Below, piece by piece: positions 12,151 to 22,701 of a DNA stretch of 64,000 nt (positions are counted from its first letter, which is position 1; the number at the start of each line of letters is the position of its first letter). Under the pieces are notes generated by a model, which did not search any database, was not told where the DNA came from, and was given only the letters and a program-made list of their open reading frames with translations. Location: contig OY294054.1 of the NCBI GenBank assembly GCA_958510825.1, forward strand, positions 10,308,019 through 10,372,018, in the 5' to 3' direction. Position numbers and translations under genes: made by a program. This DNA comes from Brachypterus glaber. Taxonomy: Eukaryota; Arthropoda; Insecta; Coleoptera; Kateretidae.

Positions 12151-12840
12151 TTTCCTGGTTTTTTAATTGCTTCATTATAGTAGGTATGCCCTTGATATAT
12201 TTAATGGTAAGGTCTGATTCTCCGCTGTCAATTCTAGTTTGCAGTTCAGATCTCAGTTTTTCCAAGTACTCGATTTGCTTTGGCGTTTTATCGTCTTTAA
12301 TAACAACGTTTTTGTAGTTTGTAGAAGATAGGCGACCTTTCTTCTTAAGCACTTGTTTAGCAATGTCGATGTCGGGTAAAACAATCTTTAGCATCCTCGG
12401 TTTCGTGGGATCAGAGGGGGTATTCTTACCCAATCGAGTGATCTTAATAGGCATGATGTCTTGTTGATCCAAGACAGCCTTAAGAATGTTTTTCGCTGTA
12501 GCGGTGTCCTGAACAATACGATTTTCAAGGTTACCAGGTGGCTCGGGGACTTTAGCAACAAGTATGTTACGGGATCTATTAATACGTTCCGTTGCCTCCA
12601 CCACGATTTCCTCGTAATTGCAGGATGAAGAAGATCTATTAATAGATGAAATAGATTCGGTTAGCTTGTCTAACTTTCATTGAAGTCAACAGTAAGTTTG
12701 TCGATTAGCGATTTCATTTCCTTGAGTTGATATAAGTTGCTTAAACAAAGATTGCAAATAATACATGCATTTCTTGATTTGCTCCGAGTTAATCGAATGT
12801 CATCTGCGGAGAGTCCAACACAAGTTAGGTGAATACGCAT
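12116..12840 (-). pseudogene. LINE ORF1 (RNA-binding protein), frameshifted
   Basis: ORF1 proteins coat LINE RNA. The reading begins with ATG at 12838-12840, giving MRIHLTCVGLSADDIRLTRS, then a Cys pair region (CIICNLC). A coiled-coil-like stretch ends at a frame break near 12675. The second part, 12116-12604, has RLGKNTPSDPTKPRMLKIV and DKTPKQIEYLEKLRSELQTR. The latter matches the 'DLTP.Q...E..LR.EL' segment common in CR1/Jockey-like ORF1 C-termini (family knowledge from memory). It ends at 12116, overlapping the ORF2 reading frame. Confidence 0.65.
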
Positions 12841-12934
12841 TCGGCAGCAATCACACTACGTCAAAGTCATATTAATTGAGTTAATTAAGTTAAAAAGTTG
12901 ACATTTTTTAATAATTTGTGTCATTTTCAGTATT

Positions 12935-13077
12935 CTGTTTTGATACTGTAGGAAAACCATCTCCTTGTATAAGCTGTAATTTTGTTTAGAAGCATAATTT
13001 TACCGAAATAAAAACATACGAAAATTCCAGGCAAATCGTAAGGTGGCCAAAATATCTTGAAATAGTGGCATCTCCTT
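12935..13077 (-). repeat. Right terminal inverted repeat of the outer transposon
   Basis: Reverse complement of the left TIR. It ends in GGCATCTCC followed by TTTAA. The match includes GCTGTAATTTTGTTTAGA and CATACGAAAATTCCAGG. Confidence 0.85.
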
Positions 13078-13105
13078 TAAAGGGTAAATTTAAAAATTTA
13101 GTTAA

Positions 13106-13696
13106 GAGGTCTTTCTACCTTAGAAATTATAAAAATAATCTTTTTTTAAACATTTTCTTTATATAGAAAGAAAAAAGATAAAATTATAAAATTTTCTAGG
13201 TATGTTTATTCATATTCAAAGAATACAAATAAAATTTCTGCCATTTTCTGGCCATAATTTTTTTTGAAATAAACATCAAAAAACGGTGGTCGCCAAAGTC
13301 CAAACGGGATATTTTTCAGTATTAAAGTCGCTATAGCCCTATCTAGAAGAAAAAAAATTGGCCAAAAAATAACACAATGGTGGACGTTTTTGTTTGAAAA
13401 CCGTCCGCCATTTGTCATTTTTTGGCCAAAAAAAAATTCTTCTAGATAAGGCTATAGCGACTTCAGTACTGAATAATACTCCGTTTTGTTTTTTTTTCAG
13501 TCGATCCAAACGGCCGGAATCATGGCTACCACCGTTTTTTGATGTTTAAAAAAAAAATTATGGCTACAAAATGGCCCTTTAAAAATGAATGAATAAACAT
13601 ACCTACAAAACTTCACAATGATATATTTTTTCTTTCTATATAAAAAATATGTTTAAAAAAAGATTATTTTTAAAATTTCTAAGGTAGAAAGACCCC
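13106..13696. mobile_element. Foldback MITE with TTAA target duplication
   Basis: A nearly perfect palindrome is centred near 13400. The left end GAGGTCTTTCTACCTTAGAA matches the right end reversed (GGGGTCTTTCTACCTTAGAA). TTAA flanks both sides (13102-13105 and 13697-13700). Internal matching blocks include TTCTTCTAGAT..GGCTATAGCGACTT and GGTGGTNGCC. TTAA duplication is typical of piggyBac and Kolobok. It has no coding content. It lies only 25 bp outside the right TIR of the large transposon. Confidence 0.8.
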
Positions 13697-13700
13697 TTAA

Positions 13701-14240
13701 ATTTTCTATAAAACAGTAAAACAATCGGTTTAAATCGTATGAATGTTATAATTTAATCTTAATGTTACCCCATATTTAACAGTGTAGTACAGACCTACAA
13801 AGATAATTGTATATTACATACCGCGGTCTGATAATTCCCGAATGAAAAAATGAAATGTTCCGCGGAGGTTTGTATACTATTTTATTCACAATTATACCTA
13901 TTTTTTTCACAATTGTGTATTTAATTTTACACAACAAAACTAACACCATCTTTAAATTTATAAACATTGGTGAAGTTAGTTACACATTTTTGCTTTATAA
14001 ATGCATGTATAGATGGCGATCTCCACGAAAATAAAATAACAAATAACTTTTATTTAATATTAACAATTTTAAAACATAAAAATATAATAAATATATTGAA
14101 TATAAATATTCATTCGACATAAATAATAATATTTTTTCTAAAAAAGTATACAATAACGTTGTATATTAACTTCGTAAATTACCGGCAGAGGCAGCACTTA
14201 TTAGTGATATTTTAGTAATGACAGCTAAATTGATTGTAAA
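13701..14240. other. AT-rich interval, nothing recognised
   Basis: No supported gene or RNA. Short inverted pieces (ATTCACAATTAT / TTCACAATTGTG, 13884-13915) do not define an element. Confidence 0.35.
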
Positions 14241-14886
14241 TTTAATATATTTTAGAAATACGAAGATATTGTTATTTAAATGTGTATCTGACGTTATTTT
14301 TTAAAAATAACTTAAAACTATTTTGTCTATAACATTTTAATACATTTATGTTTTTGACAAATCTATGTGAAGTTAGTCACAAGATAGTTACTGACCAAGG
14401 GATGAAAATGTGGTGTTTCAAACTTTTTAGGTAGCAAAAGTTTGATTTTCCAACGTATGTATGTAATTAGCTGATTTTTAAATAATTGTGAATAAAATGG
14501 TTTGAACTATTTCTTATGGTTTTTGCTATGCTGGTTCCGAAAAATAATTTAATTTTTTAAGGTATTAAGGTGAATCTGACTGCAGATTATTTGTTTTAAA
14601 GTATGCTCAGAAATTTAAAAAAGGTAATTTTTTTTACTATTTTCTGTTTTGTACGCTAATCAATATTTCATTAATATTTAGATTGTTTTATGAAAGGACA
14701 TGTTAACTTTTTCCTTAATACGGTTTTCCCAAAACACTTAAAATTAAGCATTTGCTTTATTTGACCATTTCAGCGACGGCCATATTTAAAAGTTCACAAT
14801 ATTTTTACGAGATGATACTATTGACAGGTAAAATACATGGTTTAACCAATCCCAATCTTAAAAGACATGGTTTAACCAATGCTTAA

Positions 14887-15033
14887 CCCTATAAGGGTAA
14901 CATCGGTCTCTCACACCGACGACTTCGTAATTTTTAAAATACCGTCCCTAAATTAAGTGGTGGATTGTGGTCGTTCTATGTACCTTTCAGTAACAAGTGA
15001 ATACACCTTCGGTCTCACACACCGATGGTACCC
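14887..15033. mobile_element. Candidate TTAA-flanked miniature element (copy 1)
   Basis: TTAA at 14883-14886 and 15034-15037 brackets 147 bp. The ends read CCCTATAAGGGTAACATCGG and, reversed, GGGTACCATCGGTG. An inner pseudo-palindrome CGGTCTCTCACACCG is echoed by CGGTCTCACACACCG. The inverted repeats are offset by 8 bp, so the piggyBac-like assignment is tentative. The second copy is in the tandem duplicate (about 15827-16031). Confidence 0.45.
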
Positions 15034-16047
15034 TTAATGTAACTATTTGAGCAAATGTCTTTATTTATATTTGTTAACTTATTTTGAAAGCGAGTGCAGG
15101 GATTTTGACAAAATTCACTTTCTAAGAATTTTTGTGCATGGGAAATCGATTTAGCTAGGTCTCCTATTTAATATATTTTAAAAATACGAAAATATTATAA
15201 TTTAAATGTTATTAAATTAAAAATAAGTACTTAAAACTATTTTGTCCATAACATTTTAATACATTTATGTTTTTGACACATCTATTGAAGTTAGTCACAA
15301 GATAGTTTCTGACCAAGGGATGCAAATGTGGTGTTTCAAACTTTTTAGGTAGCAAAAGTTTGATTTTCCAACGTATGTATGTAATTAGCTGACTTCTAAA
15401 TAATTGTAAATAAAATGGTCTGAACTAATTCTTATGGTTTTTGCTATGCTGGTTTAAGGTATCAAGGTGAATCTGACTGCAGATTATTTGTTTTAAAGTA
15501 TGCCCAGAAATTTAAAAAAGGTAATTTTTTTACTACTGTCTGTTTTGTACGCTAATCAATATTTCATTAATATTTGGATTGTTTTATGAAAGGACATGTT
15601 AATCCACATTGTAAGATAACAGTAAGTTTTTGAACTTTTTCCTTAATATATATTTTAAAAACGGTTTTCCCAAAACACTTAAAATTAAGCATTTGCTTTA
15701 TTTGACCATTTCAGCGACAGCCATATTTAAAAGTTCACAATATTTTTACGAGATGATACTATTGACAGGTAAAATACATGGTTTAACCAATCCCAATCTT
15801 AAAAGACATGGTTTAACCAATGCTTAACCCTATAAGGGTAACATCCGTCTCTCACACCGACGACTTCGTAATTTTTGAAATACCGTCCTTAAATTTAGTG
15901 GTGGATTATGGTCGTTCTATGTACCTTTCAGTAACAAGTGAATACACCTTATTATACACTTAAACTGATAAAAGTGCCATTTTGCAGTTTTTGCTGGCAA
16001 GTTTCGGTCTCACACACCGATGGTACCCTTAATATAACTATTTGAGC

Positions 16048-16232
16048 GACTTTGAGACGTTCCTGGTCTGATTTGCTTATGTTACCACATTAGTTGATCT
16101 TTCTCTAATAAGCTGTTACTATTTTAATTTATTATTACCTACTAATGTATTACTCTATATATTTAAATTCTGTATTATTTAATTATGGCATTCTTATGCC
16201 GGAATAAAGTCATTATTGTTATTATTATTATT
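16048..16232 (+). mobile_element. LINE 3' end fragment with (TTA)n tail
   Basis: Comparison with the paired copy (TTTGAGC|AAATGTCT) shows an insertion here. It ends TATGGCATTCTTATGCCGG, AATAAAGTCATTATTG and then (TTATTA)n. The palindromic GGCATTCTTATGCC and AATAAAG before a trinucleotide tail resemble CR1/Jockey-type LINE 3' ends. It is 5'-truncated and non-coding. Confidence 0.65.
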
Positions 16233-16343
16233 AAAAGTCTATATTTATATTTGTTAACTTATTTTGAAAATAACTGCAGGGATTTTGACAAAATTCACTT
16301 CCTAAGAATTTTTGTGTATGGAAAATCGATTTAGCTAGGTCTT

Positions 16344-17462
16344 GTTACATTGGAAAATTGATTCAATGTAACTAAAATTTAAATAATAAAAATCTGGCTT
16401 ACCTTTAACTTGTGTGAAGTCTTTTGGATCCTGGTACCGTTTAAATATTCTTTGGTTTTAGCCCAATTTATCTGGTTATACATAACCTCAAAAGGTAACA
16501 CTTATTTTCAGGTTATCAGAAATCCACAGGCATTTCATATATTGATTCTAGGGCTAGCACATCAGATTTTGGTTATTATACTTCTATCTAGGGTCAATTA
16601 GTTTAATTAGTTTTATAATTAAACAGAAATTCATTTGTTTACAAGGCGGTAATTTTGGTTGGATAATATAAGAATTTTTAAATATATACTTACGGGGAAG
16701 CAGAAGCTGTGGAAACTTTATTATATAAACAGCATGAGGCACATTTTAGTGATATTTCCTGGGTAATCTTCTAGAATCTGGCATAGTAAATAATCAAATC
16801 TAAATTTGTCGTTTCGATAGTTGTCTGTCATTTCTGTCAAATGAAAACGTTCTTTCTGCGCAAGTGCTAGTTACATTTATGATTGGCTCCTAGATGGCAG
16901 CATATTTTATAAATGGAGAATTTTGAATTTGAATTGGTATTTTCTTTTAATTTGATAATATATTAAAAGATGATTAAATTTGCTGTTTCGGAATATCCTG
17001 ACGTTATCCTTTATATCCTGTCATATCCTATGTCTTTAAGTATAATTGTTCTGGTTTCGCGTGTGTTGGAAAAATTTTAATTTGGCCTTTTGGCATAAAA
17101 ATTATGTCCTGGAAAAATCCGTGTCGCGCATGACTTAATTAAAATTTTGTATCTGGTTCCGGGGGGGTGTCGCGCATAATCCAATTTTTGGGGTCTTGAT
17201 GGTAAATCGCAAATTAAAACTCTTTCATTTAAGATTCATCGATTTTACAGTTAGCAAGTATTTTAGTGTTTTTTTTTTACTGAAGTTCAGGATTTTAAAA
17301 TACTTGCAGTTTTATAGTAATTATTTAAATTTCTTTTTATGTTTAATTACTTTTATCGGTTTTCCGGATTTATTTGTAATAATTGATAATTTTATATATT
17401 GGTAAATGGGAATTCTCTCGGAACAGATCGCTGGACATACTTCTAGGCCAAATAATAACAAA
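16344..17462. other. Repeat-poor interval, nothing recognised
   Basis: Small ORFs (16410-16601, 17196-17405) show no recognisable domain and look like chance frames. A G-run (GGGGGGGTGTCGCGC) occurs near 17160. Confidence 0.35.
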
Positions 17463-17570
17463 GGCCTATTTTGGATATTTTGCTATTTTGGATATTTTGC
17501 TATTTTGGATATTTCCCTATTTTGGATATTTTGCTATTTTGGATATTTCCCTATTTTGGATATATTGGTA
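17463..17570. repeat. Short tandem repeat, ~19-bp unit
   Basis: About five copies of CTATTTTGGATATTTTG or CTATTTTGGATATTTCC occur in succession. The overlapping ORFs there translate the repeat (ILLFWIF..) and are not genes. Confidence 0.8.
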
Positions 17571-19756
17571 TTTTGGTACCTATTTTTGTGCTTTGGTACC
17601 ACCCATACTTAAAAACGAGAGACCTTCATTGTTGTGAATCGTTCCCGTCTGAATAACATAGCCGCTGCTAGATTTTCGTTATTTGGCGAAGGCGCCGACC
17701 ACATGTAAAGGTATATTTTTATATTTTGTATCTCACCAATTTGTGGAGTTATAAATCCACAGATTGTGCCATTTTGTATATTTTATAACTGCAGTTATAG
17801 TCAACTTTTAATCTTTAATAATATTTATAGGTATATTTTTATATTTCTTTATATTTTGTATCTCGCCAATCTGTAGTTATAAACCCAACAGATTGTGCTA
17901 TTTTTATATATATGCAAATTATAACCGCAGTTATCAATAATTCATCTTTTTATAGTAATTTATATAGTATTTTATTTAATTTAAAATATACGAACTCTTA
18001 TAAATAAACACAAATTTTTCTTTTTTATCCCTATTCCTAAACTGGTAACCCATGCCTAGCCTGGGTATATAAATTTTATTTGTTGCTCTGAGAGTACTCT
18101 GGGATAGAATATAATATTATATATATTATTTTATTATTACAGAGTATTTTTTTTACGTGACAGTCTCCTCTTTGGGAAAATTCCGACATTTAAAAAACGC
18201 AGCATTCGGGTAAAAATGGGACAAATAAGTTTACCAGGTTGGCACACGCAGTTTAAAATTTTCGGGTAAAAAAGGTTAACTTACATGGTTTGACTTTGGG
18301 AAAATTTGGAAAAACTCGGAAAACTTAATAATGTAGCTTGAAGGGAATTTTAATTTACGGCTATAGGGATTTGGACAAAATCCAACCTTTTAAAATATAT
18401 GGGAATTGTAAAATGATTAGGAAAAGTCGGAAAAATCCGGATAGTTCAAAAAACGGGACAAAATGATGCTAATTTCAAAATTTACCAGGGTAGTGTACCA
18501 CTATTTTTGAGTACAGGAAATCGATATAACTTAGGTCTTTACTTTGGAAAAATTATAAAAAGTTAGGAAAATCAATCATCAATGTGGAAAATAATTGAGT
18601 GGGATAAAATTACAAACTAATGTTATTTGTTCACCTCAAAAAGCTAAAACCAACACATTTCTGCACTTAATACGAAAAATTCCTTTGTTTGACGTACGAA
18701 AATTGCTCCAAAAACAATTACTAAAATATATTTTTTTGTTTTAAACTTTTATTGTACCTTTTAAAATAACTTAAAATATATACTTAATTAATTTTTATTT
18801 TGCTATGAGTATTTTTATTTTTTTTTTAGTTTTTATGTTAAAAAGTAGCATTGATACCCTACTTTTCATATAATTTTTTAAGAAATTAAAATTTTATCTA
18901 TGCCTTAAGATTTAAAAAAAACGCTACCGGAAAATCTAACTTTTCTTAGTGTTTTTTAGTTTTATCCTTTAATGTTTGCAATGTCAAACTATTTGCATAT
19001 TTCTTAACACTCTTGACAAAAACACAAAAGTTAATTTCCATGTTTACTAAAAAGCCAAATTTGTCAAGCTTATATATGCATAAAATATGACTTTATTACG
19101 TTCTTCATTATATTTAATTAAAAGGGGTTGTTCCGAAAAACAAAGTGAAGTTAAAAAAAAATCTATTTAGGAAATTTAAAGTTACAGTCAACAATAACTC
19201 GAGTTTTCCCAATTAAATAATACGTGTATTTTTAATATCTTTTTAAAAATATTTCCTATAAATCTGTTGCACCGACGTTGCCAGCGCGAAAAAAGCAATT
19301 GATTGTACCCAAGGTTATGTCAAAATATAAAATTTTAGGTTAGAGTGGCTTATATGCTACAATTATTTAGGGTTATATTACTTTTTATAGATATTAGCCA
19401 AGGCTATGTTATTTATCTTTCTAAAATTATCAAAAATTTTATCTCAAAACGACAAAAGCAATTTTGAAATCATTCATTCGGTATACATCTTTTAGAAAAA
19501 AATACATTTAATTAATGGATGTTATGTCACTGTATGTAAAGAAATTATCTTTATTAAACAAAATTAGCTCCTTGATAATGTAAAGGCCTTCTAAAAACAT
19601 TGTGTGAGATATGGCCGAACTATATCTATGGCAACGAGTATTTGCAAGACTTGTCCAGCAAAGTAGATTTTTCCTAATTTGGCACACAAATTACAATCTT
19701 TCAAAGCTGCCTTTCTACTCTCTTATGTGAAAAAAAATTAGTATATTCTTTTTAAA
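17571..19756. other. AT-rich interval with diverged short repeats
   Basis: 17700-17945 holds two diverged copies of 'GGTATATTTTTATATTT..TGTATCTC.CCAAT.TGT'. 18175-18490 holds loosely repeated 'GGGAAAA..CGGAAAA' and 'TTACCAGGTTGG' blocks. No gene or RNA is supported. Confidence 0.4.
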
Positions 19757-19903
19757 GATGTGATCCTGCACAAAGAAACCCACTTAGTGTGTCAAATTTA
19801 CGTATTTCTTTTTTTGTCGGATTCTTGTGTAGAAATATTTTTCATAAGAATCCGTTTTTTTTTAATTTTACACACTAACTGGGTTTCTTTGTGCCGGATT
19901 ATA
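19757..19903. mobile_element. Short foldback MITE
   Basis: The arms GCACAAAGAAACCCACTTAG and, reversed from the right, GCACAAAGAAACCCAGTTAG pair. TCGGATTCTTGTG and CATAAGAATCCG close the inner part. The ORF at 19760-19987 simply translates it. Confidence 0.7.
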
Positions 19904-19976
19904 TATATAGACTTAGATTATAACCGGTGTAAGCTTTTTCGCTGTGTAGGTACTTCTAGAAAGAGGCGCTTATTAA

Positions 19977-21232
19977 GCCTTCGTTAGGCGCGCGGTCTAC
20001 GATCGTAGACCATGCTTTTTTTTAGCTGGGTAACTTTTTACACAGAGTGTTTACGCTTGCTCCCCTTCGAGTAGCTGTGCATTATGCATCAATCTATTAG
20101 ATCAGTAATAATTCACACTGTGAATGGGTATAATATTGTTTTTATTCATATTGAAACCTGCCTGGTCTACAATTGTAGACCGCGCGACTAACCACGTTAC
20201 CTTTTTTATTTTTGCATTTTTTTATTTTGTGTAAGTTTTTATGGTTTCTTTTTGTGAATATTGTTTTTCAAAGTTAGTTTATCGTAGATCGTAGACCATG
20301 CTTTTTTTTAGCTGGGTAACTTTTTACACAGTGTTTACGCTTGCGCCGCTTCGAGTAGCTGTGCATTATGCATCAATCTATTAGATCAGTAATAATTCAC
20401 ACTGTGAATGGGTATAATATTGTTTTTATTCATATTGAAACCTGCCTGGTCTACAATTGTAGACCGCGCGACTAACCACGTTACCTTTTTTATTTTTGCA
20501 TCTTTTTATTTTGTGTAAGTTTTTATGGTTTATTTTTGTAAATATTGTTTTTCAAAGTTAGTTTATTAGTTTAAAGATAAATTAAAGATACAATATCTCT
20601 TTACCACCAAAAAAAATAGCGGTTTATAGGAAGACACTGGCACGAGTCTTTTTGGGCATAAAAGAGCTCATACGTAATGTTTTTCATAAATAAGGTAATT
20701 TTCTGCTCTATAAAACTAAAAATTACTTTGGACACTAAATGTGCCTAAGAAGGGAAAATAAATCGAAAAAAAAATGCTCAAAATATCATAACTACGATTG
20801 CAAAGAGCACATGTACAAGGCGCATGAGTTACTAAAATATTGCATGATTTCGAGTCAAATTTTATAATATTTTTTTATTTTAATTTAGGTGTTTTTTATT
20901 TTTTTATAATCGTACATGTAAAAAAAACAAATGTTTTAGTTTCAGAAAGTTTGTTAAGGTATTTTTATTTTTTTTTACAAATTACCGTACAGATGTAAAA
21001 TATATGTATGTTAGAATTGTATATCATTTTTCTTTTACCCTTAACACTTACTAAAACAATAATAATTTGAAAAAAATATGTAAATAACTTTTAAATACAA
21101 CCAAATAAATAAATAAGATATTTGGTTTTTAAAAATATAAATGTGTTTTTTTTTAAACAAAAAATAAAATGGTCTACAAGTGCAGACCACGCGACTAATC
21201 TCGTAACTAAAACAAGCGCGCCTAACGAAGGG
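19977..21232. mobile_element. piggyBac-like MITE with TTAA target duplication
   Basis: TTAA at 19973-19976 and 21233-21236 brackets 1256 bp. The left end is GCCTTCGTTAGGCGCGC and the right end reversed is CCCTTCGTTAGGCGCGC (16 of 17 identical). TTAA plus a CCC terminus is the piggyBac pattern. The interior has no ORF but holds a 286-bp tandem duplication. It also has repeated 18-bp palindromes, GGTCTACGATCGTAGACC and GGTCTACAATTGTAGACC, and a diverged form GGTCTACAAGTGCAGACC near the right end. These subterminal palindromes may be transposase-binding sites (inference). Confidence 0.8.
20001..20575 (+). repeat. 286-bp tandem duplication inside the piggyBac-like MITE
   Basis: Copies start at 20001 and 20287. 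Both run GATCGTAGACCATGC ... CTGTGCATTATGCATC ... GGTCTACAATTGTAGACC ... CCACGTTACC. They differ by only a few bases, so the duplication is young relative to other repeats here. Confidence 0.9.
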
Positions 21233-21236
21233 TTAA

Positions 21237-21780
21237 TACTTAAATAAAATCACATTTTTTTTAAATTATTTTGCCATAGTATGTTTGATTTGAGAGATGA
21301 TTATTTACCTTAGGCATATATAATTAGTAATTATTAATTACCGATATAAAATACCTTCTAACCATAATTTAGTCCCGCATTTCGAATGCATTTTCATCTA
21401 GGTTTCTTATTATATCCACGTTTCAAAGTAGATACTCTATACTTAAATTTAAAAAGTCTGCTTTTATAAAGAAAAGAAAAATCAAATCAACTATTGAAAA
21501 AGTTTCTCTGTTTGATAAAGTTTTTAAAAACTGTGCTTGTATATTAGACGCATGTATAAAATGTCAAAATATTTGTACCTCTTAACAAAACCAAAAGAGT
21601 GCATTTTCATGTTTACTAAAAAGTCAAATTTGTCAAGCTTAAACATACATATGATGGAAAATAGTCTAAAAGATTTGCTTTATTGCTTTTTGTTATTTGA
21701 AGTATACACACTAAAAAGGTATAAGAAAATAAGTGAAGAAAAGTTACACGACAAGGTTATGGATACCGGATGAGTTTCAG
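21237..21780. other. AT-rich interval, nothing recognised
   Basis: The ORF at 21537-21773 has no recognisable motif. No RNA or repeat is supported. Confidence 0.35.
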
Positions 21781-21782
21781 TA

Positions 21783-22699
21783 GGGGTGACCGGAGCTAGT
21801 TGTCGCAGGGGTAAGTTGTCGAAGTGCTTATATCTTAAAAAGTAAAATATTTTTCTGCGCCAAACCAAGATTAACCGCTGCGTTACAACAGTGCCATTTA
21901 TCATTTGTAAACTTAAATGCAATAAATTAAAAGAACATCCAGATAAACCTAAAAATGTAAAAATTAAAGAGCCCAGTAATTTTTTTGCGGTAAATATTTT
22001 TTCTTATTGTTACTGATTTAAAGCATTAAGATAAGAGAATTTTATGTATAATAATAGTTTAAGGTGTATATTATTTGTTGATATTGTCATTTAGGAGTGT
22101 TTATTCGTCAATTAGAAAGTACTTGATACATAACGTAAAATTGACCACTTTGGTGGTTGTCGCATTTGGTTTGGGGCTAGTTGTCGCATGATCTGGAGAT
22201 ATGTTCATGGTATAACATTTCCTTTTTGACATTTTTTTATTCAAAACTGTCTAAAAAAAGTGAAACTTTGTCGAATAGCAAATAAATTCGTTTATTAAAT
22301 TATATTAAATTAAAAAAAAAATCAAAAAAATATTATTTAATTATAAAGTTGGAAATTTTGGCACAAAAGTAAAAAGTTAGATAACAATCAGCTTGTGGGG
22401 AGGCACATGTCTTATTAGTTATTTATAATTTTTATAAATGCCTTTATATTTCTTCAAAAAAATATACTCGAAGTGCCGCGACAACGTGCCCCGTGATGGG
22501 GCACGTTGTCGCAATTTTCAAGACTTCACAAAAAAAAACATAACTCTAATACCCTACAAATTTTTCCATGTTTTTTCTTTAAATAATGTTACTGAAACAT
22601 GCAGCTAAAACTACCATTCGGTCAATTAAAAAAAAATAGAAAAATGAAGGAAAAAACTGATTTTGAATGAAAAGTGCGACAATTAGCCCCGGTTACCCC
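21783..22699. mobile_element. TA-flanked MITE with GC-rich hairpin
   Basis: The ends are inverted: GGGGTGACCGGAGCTAGTTG at left and, reversed, GGGGTAACCGGGGCTAATTG at right; both go on to TCGCA. TA lies directly outside each end (21781-21782, 22700-22701), compatible with a TA duplication. GTTGTCGCA recurs internally (near 22157 and 22187). GCGACAACGTGCCCC (22478-22492) pairs perfectly with GGGGCACGTTGTCGC (22498-22512) around a 5-nt loop. A rearranged second copy lies at 37834-38555. Confidence 0.75.
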
Positions 22700-22701
22700 T
22701 A

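Larger units (their letters stand above)
9309..12870 (-). mobile_element. CR1/Jockey-like LINE, near full length but frameshifted
   Basis: This is a non-LTR retrotransposon on the minus strand. The 3' end is a (TAA)n tail seen as ATTATTATT... at 9309-9329. ORF2 (endonuclease plus reverse transcriptase) lies at 9380 to about 12150, ORF1 at about 12116-12840, and the 5' end is near 12870. ORF1 and ORF2 overlap by a few tens of bases, as in many two-ORF LINEs. No RNase H follows the RT, which fits CR1/L2/Jockey-type clades. It sits inside the outer DNA transposon, between the transposase 5' end and the right TIR. TSDs were not resolved because the tail merges with AT-rich flank. Confidence 0.85.
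4397..13077. mobile_element. Large DNA transposon (outer element of nested stack)
   Basis: Long TIRs bound this block: 4397-4545 and the reverse complement of about 12935-13077. They agree closely from AAGGAGATGCCACTATTTCA inward for roughly 150 bp. A possible 2-bp TA target duplication flanks both ends (4395-4396, 13078-13079), but TA could equally be part of the TIR. The only gene native to the element is the minus-strand DDE transposase pseudogene at 5051-9235. Subtracting the Transib-like insertion (2.3 kb) and the LINE (~3.5 kb) leaves about 2.8 kb, a sensible size for an autonomous DNA transposon. That the TIRs and the transposase belong together is inferred from this geometry. The transposase type (DDE_Tnp_4-like with SWIM finger) suggests the ISL2EU/IS5-Harbinger side of DDE transposons; the exact superfamily is unproven. 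Confidence 0.75.
14241..16343. repeat. Tandem duplication of a ~0.93-kb repeat
   Basis: Copy 1 spans about 14241-15166 and copy 2 about 15167-16343, in the same orientation. Shared blocks in order include GACCAAGGGATG, TTCCAACGTATGTATGTAAT, GACTGCAGATTATTTG, GGACATGTTAA, CCAAAACACTTAAAATTAAG, GGTTTAACCAAT and AAATCGATTTAGCTAGGT. Copy 2 carries extra pieces: ~30 bp near 15602-15632, ~55 bp near 15948-16003, and a LINE 3' tail at 16048-16232. The duplication therefore predates the tail insertion. The 65-residue ORF at 15630-15827 lies in it and has no recognised similarity. Confidence 0.75.

Noticed and set aside
14887..15033. Firm piggyBac assignment for the 147-bp inverted-repeat segment
   Set aside because: TTAA flanks exist, but the inverted repeats are offset by 8 bp, so it was kept only as a candidate.
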